The notes beneath the pieces are model-generated. The model saw nothing but the letters and a program-made list of their open reading frames with translations. It ran no database searches and was not told where the DNA came from. The translations under genes were made by a program, and so were the position numbers. From DATKNA01 sp963755755 (lineage in GTDB: Bacteria > Actinomycetota > Actinomycetes > Actinomycetales > Kineosporiaceae): a stretch of DNA of 64,000 nucleotides. Position 1 is the stretch's first letter. The number at the start of each line of letters is the position of its first letter. Shown here one piece after another: positions 16,671 to 25,874 of the stretch. The DNA lies in assembly GCA_963755755.1 (NCBI GenBank), contig CAVWLJ010000002.1, positions 186,001 through 250,000 on the forward strand, given 5' to 3'.

Positions 16671-17630
16671 ATGTCGAACCTGGGACTCGGCGGCGCCAAC
16701 CAGCTCCGCATCCCGACCCCGCCGCGTGGTGACACGATCGCGCGGTACGCCACGTACCTGGAGGCGCAGCGGGCGGTCGACTACCTCTCCGACCAAGCGT
16801 TCCCCGTGCAGTTCGTGACGATCGTCGGGACCGGGCTGCGGATGGTCGAGCGCGTCACGGGGCGCCTCACCTACCCCAAGGTGGCCGGCGCCTCCGCGCT
16901 CTCCGGCGCGTGGCTGGGCCTGTTCTTCGGCCTGCTGCTCTCGCTCTTCGGCGGCACCAACGGCGGGATCCTCCTGCCCGCGATCCTCTTCGGCGCCGGG
17001 TTCGGCATCCTCTGGGGGATCATCACCTACTCCCTCACGGGCGGCCGACGCGACTTCACCTCGCAGAGCCAGGTCGTCGCCAGCGAGTACGAGGTCCTGT
17101 GCCTGACCGACCAGGCCGGGCGCGCCCGCGAGCTGCTCGGGCGGCTCCAGGCCGAGGGGCAGGTGCACTCCCTGGGCGAGGGACCCGGTGCCGGCTCGAA
17201 CCCCTACGCCCCGCCGCCGTACGGTTCGCCGCCGCCCTACCAGTCCAACCCTTACGGACAGGGCCGACCGAGTTCCGGCCAGCCCGGTCCCGGCCAGCCC
17301 GGTCCGGGGTCGGCCGGAGGCCCTCCCGGCTACCGCCCCCAGCCGCCGCCCTACCAGCCGCCGTCGCCCTACGGGGAGCCCCCGAGCCAGGCTCCCGCGG
17401 AGCCGGCACCGCCGGTCACGGGACCGACGTACGGCGAGATGATCGAGCGGCAGCGTCGCGAGCGCGAGGAGGCGGAGCGCCGTCGCCGCGTGCAGGAGGC
17501 CGGCGAGCGCGCCGCCGCCCGGCCCCCTGAGCCGCCCGCCCCTCCGGCTCCGCCCGCCGAACCGGGAGCGCCCGACCAGCCGGCACCGACCCAGCAGATG
17601 CCCACGGACGATCCCCGCCGCGACACCTGA
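16671..17630 (+). CDS. general stress protein 17M-like membrane protein with Pro/Gly-rich tail
   Basis: 319 residues. RYATYLEAQRAVDYLSDQAF and FVTIVGTGLRMVERVTGRLT match the GSP17M-like domain. Two membrane segments follow (SGAWLGLFFGLLLSLFGG and LLPAILFGAGFGILWGIITY). From about residue 175 the tail is low-complexity, with Pro/Tyr/Gly/Gln repeats and a charged helix (MIERQRREREEAERRRRV). Resembles Rv1234 at the N-terminus. The role is unknown, probably envelope stress. The ATG at 16671 is chosen because GGAGG sits about 10 bases upstream. Confidence 0.8.
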   Translation: MSNLGLGGANQLRIPTPPRGDTIARYATYLEAQRAVDYLSDQAFPVQFVTIVGTGLRMVERVTGRLTYPKVAGASALSGAWLGLFFGLLLSLFGGTNGGILLPAILFGAGFGILWGIITYSLTGGRRDFTSQSQVVASEYEVLCLTDQAGRARELLGRLQAEGQVHSLGEGPGAGSNPYAPPPYGSPPPYQSNPYGQGRPSSGQPGPGQPGPGSAGGPPGYRPQPPPYQPPSPYGEPPSQAPAEPAPPVTGPTYGEMIERQRREREEAERRRRVQEAGERAAARPPEPPAPPAPPAEPGAPDQPAPTQQMPTDDPRRDT

Positions 17631-17660
17631 CCTCGGCTCGATCCCGCACGTCAGGGCAGG

Positions 17661-18703
17661 TCAGGGAGCGATCAGGTCGCTGTAGCCGGGGACGTCGAGG
17701 GTCGGCGTCCGGGTCCCGGTCGCCGTCAGCACGGCGTCCAGGACGGCCAGGGTGACGACCGTCGCCGCCACCGCCTGCAGGGCGATGAGCGGCCTCCGGC
17801 GCGATCGGGATCTCTCCGGTGGCGAGCGCGAACACCGTGTCGCCGTCCAGCAGGGTGTGCACCGGGTCGAGCGCGCGGGCCAGCCCGGCGTGCGCGGCCG
17901 TGGCGGTACGCGAGGTCCACGCCGGGTCGAGCGCGGCGTTGGTGGCCACGACGGCCAGCGTGGTGTTCGCCGCCGGAGCCTGGTCCGGCGGCGGCGCGGC
18001 GAGCAGCCGGGCGATGTGCGCGGCCCGGTCCGCCGGCGGGGTAGGCGGCCGCCGCAGCCCGGGGGGCACGAAGGCCGCGCCGAGGAGCCCGCCGGTCACC
18101 CGGTCCACCGGGGAGCCGAAGGCGTTGACCACGGCGAGCGCGCCCACGACGACGCCGTCCACGCCCGGCACCGGGAGGGCCGCCGTCCCGACCCCGCCCT
18201 TGAGCCTGCGTCCGGCGACGAGCGCGCCGGTGCCGGCCCCGACGCAGCCCCGCTGCACGCTGGCCGCCGGCCGCCGTCGCGGCCGCCCGGCCGAGGTCGG
18301 CGTCCGGACGTGCCCGCGGGTTCCCGCCGCGGCCGAGGTCGAAGATCGCCGCGGCCGGGACGATCGGGACGACGAGGGACCCGCGGTCCTCCGGCGGCCC
18401 GACGCCGAAGCCGCGCCCCTGCTCCTCCAGCCAGGCCTGCACCCCGCCGGCGGACGCGAGCCCGTAGGCGCTGCCACCGGTCAGCACGACGGCGTCCACG
18501 GTCGGGACCAGCGTGGTGGGGTCGAGCGCGTCGGTCTCGTGCGTGCCGGGCCCGCCGCCGCGGACGTCGACGCCGCCGACGGTCCCCGGCGGCGGGACGA
18601 CGACGGTGACGCCGGTGAGCCAGCCGTCCCCGACCCTGCCGGCGTGCCCGACGCGCACGCCGGGGACGTCGGTGATCGCTCCCCAGCCGAGCTCGCCGGT
18701 CAC
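17661..18703 (-). CDS. P1 family (S58/DmpA-like) peptidase (frameshifted twice)
   Basis: About 346 residues after removing one base near 18265 and one near 17793. Landmarks: ITDVPGVRVGHA at the start; VVLTGGSAYGLASAGGVQAW; then in the next frame GCVGAGTGALVAGRRLKGG and GVVVGALAVVNAFG; TTLAVVATNAALDPAW; and after the second break PLIALQAVAATVVTLAVLDA up to DLIAP. The family is Ntn-type, self-processing aminopeptidases/amidases; the nucleophile region is probably the VVATNA segment. The GTG start overlaps the corA stop, so it is cotranscribed with corA. Confidence 0.85.
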
Positions 18704-19815
18704 AGCCACCCGTTGCGCTTGAAGCCGCGGTAGAGGATGCCGCAGATGGTCACCATCGTCCCGAGCACGACGGGGTAGCCCCACGTCGTCTGCAGCTCGG
18801 GCATGTGGGCGAAGTTCATCCCCTCGATGCCCGCGATCATCGTGGGGACCGCCGCGATGGCGACCCAGGCGGAGATCTTCCGCATGTCCTCGTTCTCCGC
18901 GACGGAGAGCCGCGCGAGGCCGGCCTGCAGGATCGAGGACAGGAGCTCGTCGAAGCTCTGCACCTGGTCGCGCACCCGGGAGAGGTTGTCCTCGACGTCC
19001 CCGAAGTACTCCCGGATGTCGGGGTGCACGAACCGGCGGGGCCGCTCCGAGAGCTCGCGCAGCGGACCGGCGAGCGGACCGACCGTCCGCTTCATCTCGA
19101 TGACGTCGCGCTTGAGCTGGTAGATCCGCTCGATGTCGGTCTTCCCGCGAGGGCCGAAGACGCTGCTCTCGATCTCCTCGATGTCCTGGTTCACCGCGTC
19201 GACGACGGCCAGGTAGTCGTCGACGACCTTGTCCGCGACGGCGTGCAGCACCGACGACGGACCGAGCGCGAGCACCTCCGGCTGCTCCTCGAGCGTGCGC
19301 CGCAGCCCGGTCATCGACGCGTGCCGCCCCTGCCGGACCGTGACGACGAGGTTCTCGCCGACGAACACCTTGATCGCGCCGGTCTCGACGACGTCACCGC
19401 CCTCGTCACGGTCGGAGCTCTCGACGTAGGCGAGCGTCCGCAGGGCCAGCAGGAGCATGTCGTCGTAGCGCTCGAGCGTCGGCCGTTGCAGGGTGTCCTC
19501 CGCGTCCTCGACGGCCCGCCGGCTCAAGCCGAAGGCGTTCCCGAGCTGCTCGAGCTGGGCCGCCGTCGGCTCGTGCAGACCCAGCCACAGGAACCCCTCG
19601 CCGGCCCGGGCGGCCTCGCACGCGGCGTCGAACTCCCGTGGCGGCTGCCGGACGCCGTCGGCGTAGAGGCCCCAGTCGACGACCGCGTCGAGGAAGCTGT
19701 CGTCGTGCGCGCGCGGGACGGCCCCCGGGCGATCCGACGGGCGACGGCCGGCCGTCACCGCACGCAGCGGCAGGGTGCGTGCGAGCGGAGTGCGGGTCAG
19801 CGGAGTGCGGGCCAT
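18700..19815 (-). CDS. corA: magnesium/cobalt transporter CorA
   Basis: 371 residues, intact. A long cytoplasmic N-terminal funnel domain (FLWLGLHEPTAAQLEQLGNA, IKVFVGENLVVTVRQG, YQLKRDVIEMKRTVGPLAGP) leads to two C-terminal membrane helices. The signature GMNF is present in IEGMNFAHMPEL. The protein ends in a basic tail (YRGFKRNGWL). It forms a pentameric Mg2+ channel. A GAGGTGACGCC ribosome binding site precedes the ATG. It matches the mycobacterial corA position after the mrp-MgtE block. Confidence 0.94.
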   Translation of the reverse strand: MARTPLTRTPLARTLPLRAVTAGRRPSDRPGAVPRAHDDSFLDAVVDWGLYADGVRQPPREFDAACEAARAGEGFLWLGLHEPTAAQLEQLGNAFGLSRRAVEDAEDTLQRPTLERYDDMLLLALRTLAYVESSDRDEGGDVVETGAIKVFVGENLVVTVRQGRHASMTGLRRTLEEQPEVLALGPSSVLHAVADKVVDDYLAVVDAVNQDIEEIESSVFGPRGKTDIERIYQLKRDVIEMKRTVGPLAGPLRELSERPRRFVHPDIREYFGDVEDNLSRVRDQVQSFDELLSSILQAGLARLSVAENEDMRKISAWVAIAAVPTMIAGIEGMNFAHMPELQTTWGYPVVLGTMVTICGILYRGFKRNGWL

Positions 19816-20092
19816 GGCGTCACCTCGGAGCGTCGCGGCGGAGCGGGGAAGGAGTTCCGCGCGACGACGTCCGACCCGGGCCGACCGGGGCGGCGCCTCG
19901 AGGGGCGGCGGGCTCAGCGGCAGGGGGGCGTGCGCCGGCGTGCGGGGCGGCCGGTACTGGCGGGGCTGCTATCGCCGCTGGGCATGGCCCCCACCTCCTC
20001 CGGCCGGATCCGCACGCGTCAGGGTCCGGATCGCCGCACCCTCAGGGGCAGGGTAACCCCTGATCACCGCGGCGTCCGCCTCGGCCCGGTGG

Positions 20093-21653
20093 TCAGCCGC
20101 GCAGGCGCGCCATCCAGGCCTCGACGTCGTCCGGACGCCGGGGGAGCATCGCCGACAGGTTCTCGTTGCCGTCCTCGGTGACCAGCACGTCGTCCTCGAT
20201 CCGGATGCCGATGCCGCGCAGCTCCTCCGGGACGAGCTCGTCGTCGGGCCCGAAGTACAGCCCGGGCTCGATGGTGAAGACCATGCCGGGCTCGAGCACG
20301 CCGTCGAGGTACATCTCGCGCCGCGCCTGCGCGCAGTCGTGGACGTCGAGGCCGAGGTGGTGGCTCGTGCCGTGGACCATCCACCGCCGGTGGTACTGAC
20401 CCTCGTCGTCGAGCGTGTCCTCGACGCTCACGCCGTCCGGCAGCAGCCCCCACTCGTGCAGCCGCGGCCGCGATGACCTTCATCGCGGCCTCGTTGAGCT
20501 CGCGGAAGGTCCGCCCCGGGCGAGCCACCTCGAACGCGGCGTCCGCCGCCTCGAGCACCACCTCGTACACCCGCCGCTGCGCCTCGCGTGAAGCGTCCGG
20601 AGACCGGCAGCGTCCGGGTCACGTCGGCGGTGTACAGCGAGTCGACCTCGGCGCCGGCGTCGACGAGCACCAGGTCGCCCTCGCGGACCTCGCCGTCGTT
20701 GCGGATCCAGTGCAGGGTGCACGCGTGAGCGCCGGCCGCGGCGATGGTGTCGTACCCGACGTCGTTGCCCTCGCGGCGGGCCCGGCCCTCGAAGGCCGTC
20801 TCGATCACACGCTCGCCGCGTAGGGCCGCGACGGCCTCGGCGAGGGCGCGGACGATGTCCTCGAATCCGCGCGCCGTCACCTCGACGGCGAGGCGCATCT
20901 GCTCGACCTCCCAGGCGTCCTTGACGAGGCGCAGCTCGCTGACACCGCGGGCGAGCTCGGCGTCCGCCTGGCGCTCGTCCTCCTCGGTCAGCTCGCGGAC
21001 CTCGTCGAGGATCGCGTCGAGGCTCTCGTCGGCCTCCCGGACGATCCGGACGACGAGCCCGCCGGGTCCGACGTCCTTGCGGACGGCGTCGGCGGCCTCG
21101 TCGAGGTGCCGGGCGTCGATCCCGGTCAGTGCGCTGATCTCCTCCAGGGTGGGCCGGACGCCGACCCAGAGCTCGCCGTACCGCGCGTCGGCGTAGAACT
21201 CCTCGGTGTCGCGCTCGGCCCGCGGGCGGAAGAAGAGCACCGCGTCGTGCCCGCCGTCCTGGCCCGGGCGTGGCTCGAGCACCAGCACGGCGTCCGGCTC
21301 CTGGTCCGTCCCCAGCCCGGTGAGGTGGGAGAAGGCGCTGTGCGGCCGGAAGCGGTAGTCGGTGTCGTTGCTGCGGGTCCGCAGGCGGCCGGCCGGGACG
21401 ACGAGCCGTTCGCCGGGGAACTGCGCGCGACAGCCGCTCCCGCCGCGCGGCCGCCCACTCCGCGACCTCCGAGCGGGCCGGGAGCGCCGGACGGCCGGGG
21501 CCCCCAGCCGGAGGCGATGAAACGCTTGAAGGCCTCCGAACGCGGCCGCTGCCGGTGCTCGACCTGCTCGACCCGCCCAGCCTGTTCGCCCTGTTCGACC
21601 TGAGGGTCCGCGGGCGACGCCTCGGGGGCGGCGGGGGTGCTGTCGGTCGTCAT
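20093..21653 (-). CDS. pepP: aminopeptidase P family (Xaa-Pro aminopeptidase) (frameshifted four times)
   Basis: About 518 residues after removing single bases near 21480, 21428, 20588 and 20462. The N-terminal creatinase-like domain contains FPGERLVVPAGRLRTRSNDT and YRFRPHSAFSHLTGLG. The catalytic pita-bread domain has VLVDAGAEVDSLYTADVTRT (two metal Asp), HGTSHHLGLDVHD (metal His), FTIEPGLYF (metal Glu) and EDDVLVTEDGNENL (metal Glu). It cleaves an N-terminal residue before proline. The ATG at 21653 gives MTTDSTPAAPEASPADP. All dinuclear-metal ligands are present, so the gene is probably functional despite the breaks. Confidence 0.88.
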
Positions 21654-21713
21654 GCACCCATCGTCGCACCGCCGGCCCGCATGCCGGCGGGCGTGCCGGG
21701 GCACTGCAGCGGC

Positions 21714-22529
21714 ATGGCTGAGGAGACGCTGACCTTCGTCGGCAACGCCACCACCGTGCTGCGGCTCGGCGCGTTCACCGTGCTCACCGACCCGAACTTC
21801 ATCCGCCGGGGCGAGCGCGCCTACCTGGGCAAGGGGCTGTGGAGCCGGCGCCTGAAGGACCCGGCGTTCGGGATCGACGAGCTCCCGCCGCTGGACGCCG
21901 TCGTGCTCTCCCACCTGCACGGCGACCACTTCGACCGGGCGGCGCGCCGGGGACTCACCCGGGACGTCCCGCTCCTGACCACGCCGGCCGCGGCGCGCCG
22001 GCTCTCGCGCTGGGGGTTCCCGGCCGAGCCGATGCGCACCTGGCAGCGCACGTCGCTGGAGCGCGGCGGCGAACGGCTGGACGTCGAGGCGCTGCCCGGC
22101 GTCCACGGTTACGGCGTCATGAAGGGGTTGCTCCCGCCCGTCATGGGTTCGCTGCTGGAGCACCGCGCCTCCGACGGCAGCACGACCCGGATCTACGTCA
22201 CGGGCGACACGCTGCCGGGGGAGCACCTCGACGAGATCGCGCGGCGGTACCCGCAGATCGACGCCGCCGTCGTCCACCTCGGCGGCACCCGGGTGCTGTT
22301 CCACACGGTGACGATGGACGGGCGGATGTTCGAGGACTTCCTGCGCCGGGTGCGGCCGCGCCGCGCGGTGCCGGTGCACTACGACGACTACGGGGTCATG
22401 GCCTCCGGTCTCGAGGATGCCCGGGCGGCGGCCCGGGAGGCGGGCTTCGCCGAGCGGCTCGAGGTCGTCCCGCGGGGCGGCACCGTCGCCCTCGCCGGCC
22501 CGGTCGGCACGCCGGGAGCACCGGCCTGA
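21714..22529 (+). CDS. MBL-fold metal-dependent hydrolase (UlaG/RomA-like)
   Basis: 271 residues. The metallo-beta-lactamase signature HLHGDHFD is in VVLSHLHGDHFDRAA. Other ligand motifs are LPGVHGYG, YVTGDTLPG and VPVHYDDYG. It starts ETLTFVGNATTVLRLGAFTV, typical of the N-acyl-phosphatidylethanolamine-phospholipase-D-like/UlaG group. The substrate is unknown. It is divergent from pepP with a 60-base gap. Confidence 0.85.
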   Translation: MAEETLTFVGNATTVLRLGAFTVLTDPNFIRRGERAYLGKGLWSRRLKDPAFGIDELPPLDAVVLSHLHGDHFDRAARRGLTRDVPLLTTPAAARRLSRWGFPAEPMRTWQRTSLERGGERLDVEALPGVHGYGVMKGLLPPVMGSLLEHRASDGSTTRIYVTGDTLPGEHLDEIARRYPQIDAAVVHLGGTRVLFHTVTMDGRMFEDFLRRVRPRRAVPVHYDDYGVMASGLEDARAAAREAGFAERLEVVPRGGTVALAGPVGTPGAPA

Positions 22530-22713
22530 GGCTCGCGGACGGCCGTTCCCCGATTCCGTCGATATTGGTTCGCATCCTCCCGCATGCAGCCGCCGGGCGT
22601 GGGTACGTCCAGGTCGCCACTGCAGGGCCGCGCGCCGGGGGCCTCCGGACGACGGCGTGGCCTGGCCGCTCGCGATCGCCGTGGGCGACCGATACCAGGA
22701 TGACGGAGGGACG
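22530..22713. other. intergenic region before the LEA-like operon
   Basis: 184 bases. The left part is AT-richer (CGTCGATATTGGTTCGCATC), which suggests a promoter for the following operon, but I could not match a full -35/-10 pair. GGAGGGACG is the ribosome binding site for the ATG at 22714. Confidence 0.3.
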
Positions 22714-23751
22714 ATGACGACGCAGACATCTGCACAGACGGGCGACCAGCCTGTCTCCGACCGCGCGTCCGAGGTCAAGGACCGCGCGGCCGACGTCGGC
22801 AGCACTGCCCAGGCGAAGGCCGGCGAGGTCGCCGGTACCGCCCAGGAGCGGGCCGCGGACGTCGCCGGCACCGCGAAGGACCAGGCGCTCGAGGTCGCCC
22901 AGGAGGCGCAGCGCCAGGCCCGTGACCTGCTCGGCGAGTTCCGCGGGCAGATTCAGCAGCAGACGCAGCAGCAGCGCGACCGGCTGGTCGAGATGCTGCG
23001 CGAGTTCGAGGACGAGCTCCAGAACATGGCCCAGGCGGGCGGCCGTAGCGGCGCCGCCACCGAGGTCGTCCGCCAGGTGGCGGACCGGCTCGGCGGGATC
23101 CGCTCCTACCTCGAGAACGGCTCGAACCCGCTCGACGACGTGCGCTCCTTCGCGCGCCGCCGCCCGGGTACCTTCCTGTTCGTCGCGGCCGCCGCCGGCG
23201 TCCTCGCCGGTCGGGCCACCCGCGGAGCGGCCGCTGCCCGCAAGCAGCAGCAGCAGTCCTCCGGGCGCCACGTCATCGACGTGCGCGACGGCCGGACCCC
23301 GGCCAGCTACGGCACCGGCTACGAGACCGGCTACGGCACGGGTTACGCGAGCGGGACGTCGACCGGCTACACGACCGGCACGAGCGCCGGGTACGCCGCC
23401 GGCGCGACCGGCACGACCACCGACTACGGCCAGACCGGCGCGACGGGATATCCGACGACCGGCGAGACCACGACGGGCTACCGCGACCAGTACGGCACGG
23501 CCGAGGGTGACCCGACGTACGGCCTGCAGCAGACGAGTGACCCGAACCTCGCACCGACGAGCGGGACGTTGACCGGGGCCACGGACGCCGACCTCGGCGT
23601 GCCCGGCGAGCCGGTCGCCCCGGAGTACGGCGGCGAGGGCGTCGGCCAGCCCGGTCCGAACGCGCCCACCGGCAGCGGTGAGCGTGACTACTCCAGCGAG
23701 TACGGCACCGGCCCGACCTACGACAACGGTTCCTCCGAGGGGTCGCGGTGA
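22714..23751 (+). CDS. LEA-like stress protein with Tyr/Gly/Thr-rich tail
   Basis: 345 residues in three parts. Residues 1-80 are an amphipathic Ala/Glu/Lys/Asp repeat (DRASEVKDRAADVGSTAQAK and similar), like late-embryogenesis-abundant or apolipoprotein helices. Residues 80-165 hold QQRDRLVEMLREFEDELQNM and a hydrophobic FVAAAAGVLAG. From 185 on comes a low-complexity tail of YGTGYETGYGTGYASG-type repeats. It overlaps the holin-X gene by four bases (GTGA). It probably forms part of a membrane-stress system with the next two genes; no enzymatic motif is present. Confidence 0.72.
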   Translation: MTTQTSAQTGDQPVSDRASEVKDRAADVGSTAQAKAGEVAGTAQERAADVAGTAKDQALEVAQEAQRQARDLLGEFRGQIQQQTQQQRDRLVEMLREFEDELQNMAQAGGRSGAATEVVRQVADRLGGIRSYLENGSNPLDDVRSFARRRPGTFLFVAAAAGVLAGRATRGAAAARKQQQQSSGRHVIDVRDGRTPASYGTGYETGYGTGYASGTSTGYTTGTSAGYAAGATGTTTDYGQTGATGYPTTGETTTGYRDQYGTAEGDPTYGLQQTSDPNLAPTSGTLTGATDADLGVPGEPVAPEYGGEGVGQPGPNAPTGSGERDYSSEYGTGPTYDNGSSEGSR

Positions 23752-24224
23752 GCGGCAGCGAGCGGCTCGACACCCCTGGCGTCTCGCTGTCCACCTCGGG
23801 TGCGACGAGCTACGACGCGAACGGCGGTCACGACGACCTCGAGGTCGAGAACTCCTCGCTCGGCGAGATCGTCGGCCGGCTGACGTCGGACTTCTCCCAG
23901 CTCATGCGGGCGGAGATCGCGCTGGCCAAGGCCGAGGCCAAGGAGGAGGTCAAGGACGCCGGCAAGGGCGTCGGACTGCTGGCGGGAGCCGGGTACGCCG
24001 GCCATCTGCTGGTGCTCTTCCTCTCCCTGGCCCTGATGTTCCTCCTGGACGTCTGGATGCCGATCGGCTGGGCGGCGCTGATCGTCGGTGTCATCTGGGG
24101 GATCGTCGCGTTCGTGCTGCAGGCCAGCGGCCGCAAGAACCTCCAGCGGGCCACGCCCCCGATGACCGAGACCGTTGAGACCCTGAAGGAGGACGCCCAA
24201 TGGGCGAAGAGACCGCGCGGCTGA
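23748..24224 (+). CDS. phage holin family (Actinobacterial holin-X) membrane protein
   Basis: 158 residues. After a polar N-terminus, SLGEIVGRLTSDFSQLMRAE and IALAKAEAKEEVKDAGKG form an amphipathic helix. Two membrane helices follow (HLLVLFLSLALMFLLDVWMP and GWAALIVGVIWGIVAFVLQA) and then a charged tail. This is the Holin-X/DUF1469-like pattern found in cellular actinobacterial operons; the name does not imply a prophage and nothing phage-like is nearby. The GTG start overlaps the upstream stop. Confidence 0.8.
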   Translation: MSGSERLDTPGVSLSTSGATSYDANGGHDDLEVENSSLGEIVGRLTSDFSQLMRAEIALAKAEAKEEVKDAGKGVGLLAGAGYAGHLLVLFLSLALMFLLDVWMPIGWAALIVGVIWGIVAFVLQASGRKNLQRATPPMTETVETLKEDAQWAKRPRG

Positions 24225-25039
24225 GGGCAGAGATCGACCAGACCCGCGAGAACCTGACCCGTGACGTCGACCTGTTGGCCGAGAAGACGAGCCCGTCCCG
24301 GATCGTCGAGCGCCGGGTGCAGCGGACCAAGCGCGGGATCACCGGACTGAAGGACAAGGTGATGGGAACATTGCCAGGCTCCGACGACGACTCGGACGAG
24401 CGCTACGGCTACGGCTATTACTCCCCGCAGGGCACATACGGCAGCGAGTCCGGTGACGAGTCGGGCGGCGGCGTCCGCTCGGCCGTATCGGGCGCGGCGT
24501 CCAACGCCGGCTCGGCGGTGTCCGGTGCCAAGGACTCGGTGACCGGGGCGGCTTCGTCCGCCGTCGGTACCGTGCAGGGCACGGTGAGCGGCGCGGCGTC
24601 CTCCGTGGGCGACGCGGCGACCGGCGCGGTCGGCACCGTGCGCGAGCAGGCCGAGGGCAACCCGCTCGCGGCAGGCCTCGTCGCGTTCGGCGTCGGCTGG
24701 CTCGTCTCGTCCCTCCTGCCGGCCAGCGAGGCCGAGCAGCGGGCGGCGCAGCGAGCGGTCGAGACGGCCAAGGAGCAGGGCCAGCCGGTCATCGAGCAGG
24801 CCAAGCAGGCAGCTCAGGAGGTCGGCCAGAACCTGCAGGAGAGCGCCGGTCAGGCGGCTCAGCAGGTGAAGGACCGGGCCCAGGACGCGACGCAGACCGT
24901 CAAGGACGAGGCTCAGGGCGCCGCCCAGGACGTCAAGGACACCGCCTCCGGCGCTGCCCAGGACGTCAAGGGCACGACCCAGCAGCACGTCGAAGAGGTC
25001 CGCAGCGGCTCCGGCTCGAGCACGGGCAGCAGCTACTGA
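24200..25039 (+). CDS. DUF3618 protein with LEA-like C-terminus
   Basis: 279 residues. It begins RLRAEIDQTRENLTRDVDLL and AEKTSPSRIVERR, the DUF3618 signature. The middle is Ser/Ala/Gly-rich (SGAASNAGSAVSGAKDSVTG), then comes a short hydrophobic helix (LAAGLVAFGVGWLVSSLLPA), then Gln/Ala/Lys/Asp repeats (QVKDRAQDATQTVKDEAQGA). It overlaps the holin-X gene by 25 bases; GGAGG precedes its ATG inside that gene. Third gene of the operon, followed by a strong hairpin. Confidence 0.82.
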   Translation: MGEETARLRAEIDQTRENLTRDVDLLAEKTSPSRIVERRVQRTKRGITGLKDKVMGTLPGSDDDSDERYGYGYYSPQGTYGSESGDESGGGVRSAVSGAASNAGSAVSGAKDSVTGAASSAVGTVQGTVSGAASSVGDAATGAVGTVREQAEGNPLAAGLVAFGVGWLVSSLLPASEAEQRAAQRAVETAKEQGQPVIEQAKQAAQEVGQNLQESAGQAAQQVKDRAQDATQTVKDEAQGAAQDVKDTASGAAQDVKGTTQQHVEEVRSGSGSSTGSSY

Positions 25040-25060
25040 CGTACGTCCGACCACACGATC

Positions 25061-25099
25061 GGCGAGGCGCCCCGGCCAGAACGGCCGGGGCGCCTCGCC
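25061..25099 (+). terminator. 17-bp perfect-stem terminator
   Basis: The arms at 25061-25077 and 25083-25099 are perfect 17-base reverse complements around AGAAC. The right arm is followed by GTTCTCGT, not a true T-tract. It closes the three-gene operon. Confidence 0.75.
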
Positions 25100-25184
25100 G
25101 TTCTCGTCCCGCCGCCGCTGACGCACGGGCGGCGAACGTTATCGGTCCTTGACCTGCTGCCACCGGACGAGGGAACGTCGAGGG

Positions 25185-25823
25185 GTGACCGGAACCCTGA
25201 CCTGCCCGCGCTGCGGGCGCGAGGTACGGCCGCCCGGCCTCTGGTCGGACACCTGGACCTGCCCGGTGCACGCGGCCGTCGCGCCGCTGCACCCGCCGAT
25301 GGTCGGGTCCGAGGACGCGCTGCGCCAGCTCGGTTCCCGCTCGCAGGTGCCGATCTGGATGCCGTGGCCGCTACCGCTCGGGTGGCTCGTCTCGGGGATC
25401 CAGCACGCGGGCGACGAGCACACGGGACCCGTGGCGACGGTGCTCGCCTGCTCCGGCCCGAACCCGCTCACCGTCGAGCTCGACGACCTCTCCGCGGACC
25501 TGCTCCTCGTCGCCGAGCAGCCCGGGGTCGGGCTCGGTGCCCGGCTCGCCGGCCTGGAGGCCCTCGACCCCGGAGGGCGGATCATCGGAGGCTCCCCGGG
25601 CCTCAAGCTCGTCGCGGCCGGCCACGACACCCCGCTGTGGGCCGTGGACGTCGACGGCGTCTCCGCTTTCGTCGGCGAGGCGGCCGGCGTCTGGCTCTGG
25701 GCCCTCACCTGGCCCGGCACGGCGGCGGCGGTCCTGCTGGAGCAGTTCGAGCTGCGTGACGCCTGCGACCCGGACAACGTCTTCGACCTGCCGTACGGAG
25801 CGCTCTCGCCGCGCCTGGGGTGA
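25185..25823 (+). CDS. DUF6758 family protein with N-terminal zinc ribbon
   Basis: 212 residues. It starts with a single zinc-ribbon half (TCPRCGREVRPPGLW), a second Cys (TCPVHAAVAP), then an alpha/beta domain with MPWPLPLGWLVSGIQHAGDE, VATVLACSGPNPLTVELDDL and GVGLGARLAGLEALDPG. In actinobacteria this family sits before a PHP-domain gene, as here, but its role is unknown to me. GAGGG directly before the GTG supports the start. Confidence 0.72.
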   Translation: MTGTLTCPRCGREVRPPGLWSDTWTCPVHAAVAPLHPPMVGSEDALRQLGSRSQVPIWMPWPLPLGWLVSGIQHAGDEHTGPVATVLACSGPNPLTVELDDLSADLLLVAEQPGVGLGARLAGLEALDPGGRIIGGSPGLKLVAAGHDTPLWAVDVDGVSAFVGEAAGVWLWALTWPGTAAAVLLEQFELRDACDPDNVFDLPYGALSPRLG

Positions 25824-25861
25824 CCCGCCGGCGGGAGGCCGGGTGCGTCGCACCCCGCCTC

Positions 25862-25867
25862 TAAGGT
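25862..25867 (+). promoter_or_regulatory. leaderless -10 box of the PHP gene
   Basis: TAAGGT is followed by seven bases and the GTG at 25875, which favours that start over the in-frame GTG at 25866. Confidence 0.5.
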
Positions 25868-25874
25868 GGCCTCC

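Noticed and set aside
20093..21653. Programmed frameshifting in pepP
   Set aside because: Four breaks in one gene with different contexts and no slippery motif argue for sequence error rather than a programmed signal.
23748..24224. Prophage remnant because of a holin-named gene
   Set aside because: Holin-X members are chromosomal membrane proteins; no integrase, capsid or lysin is nearby.
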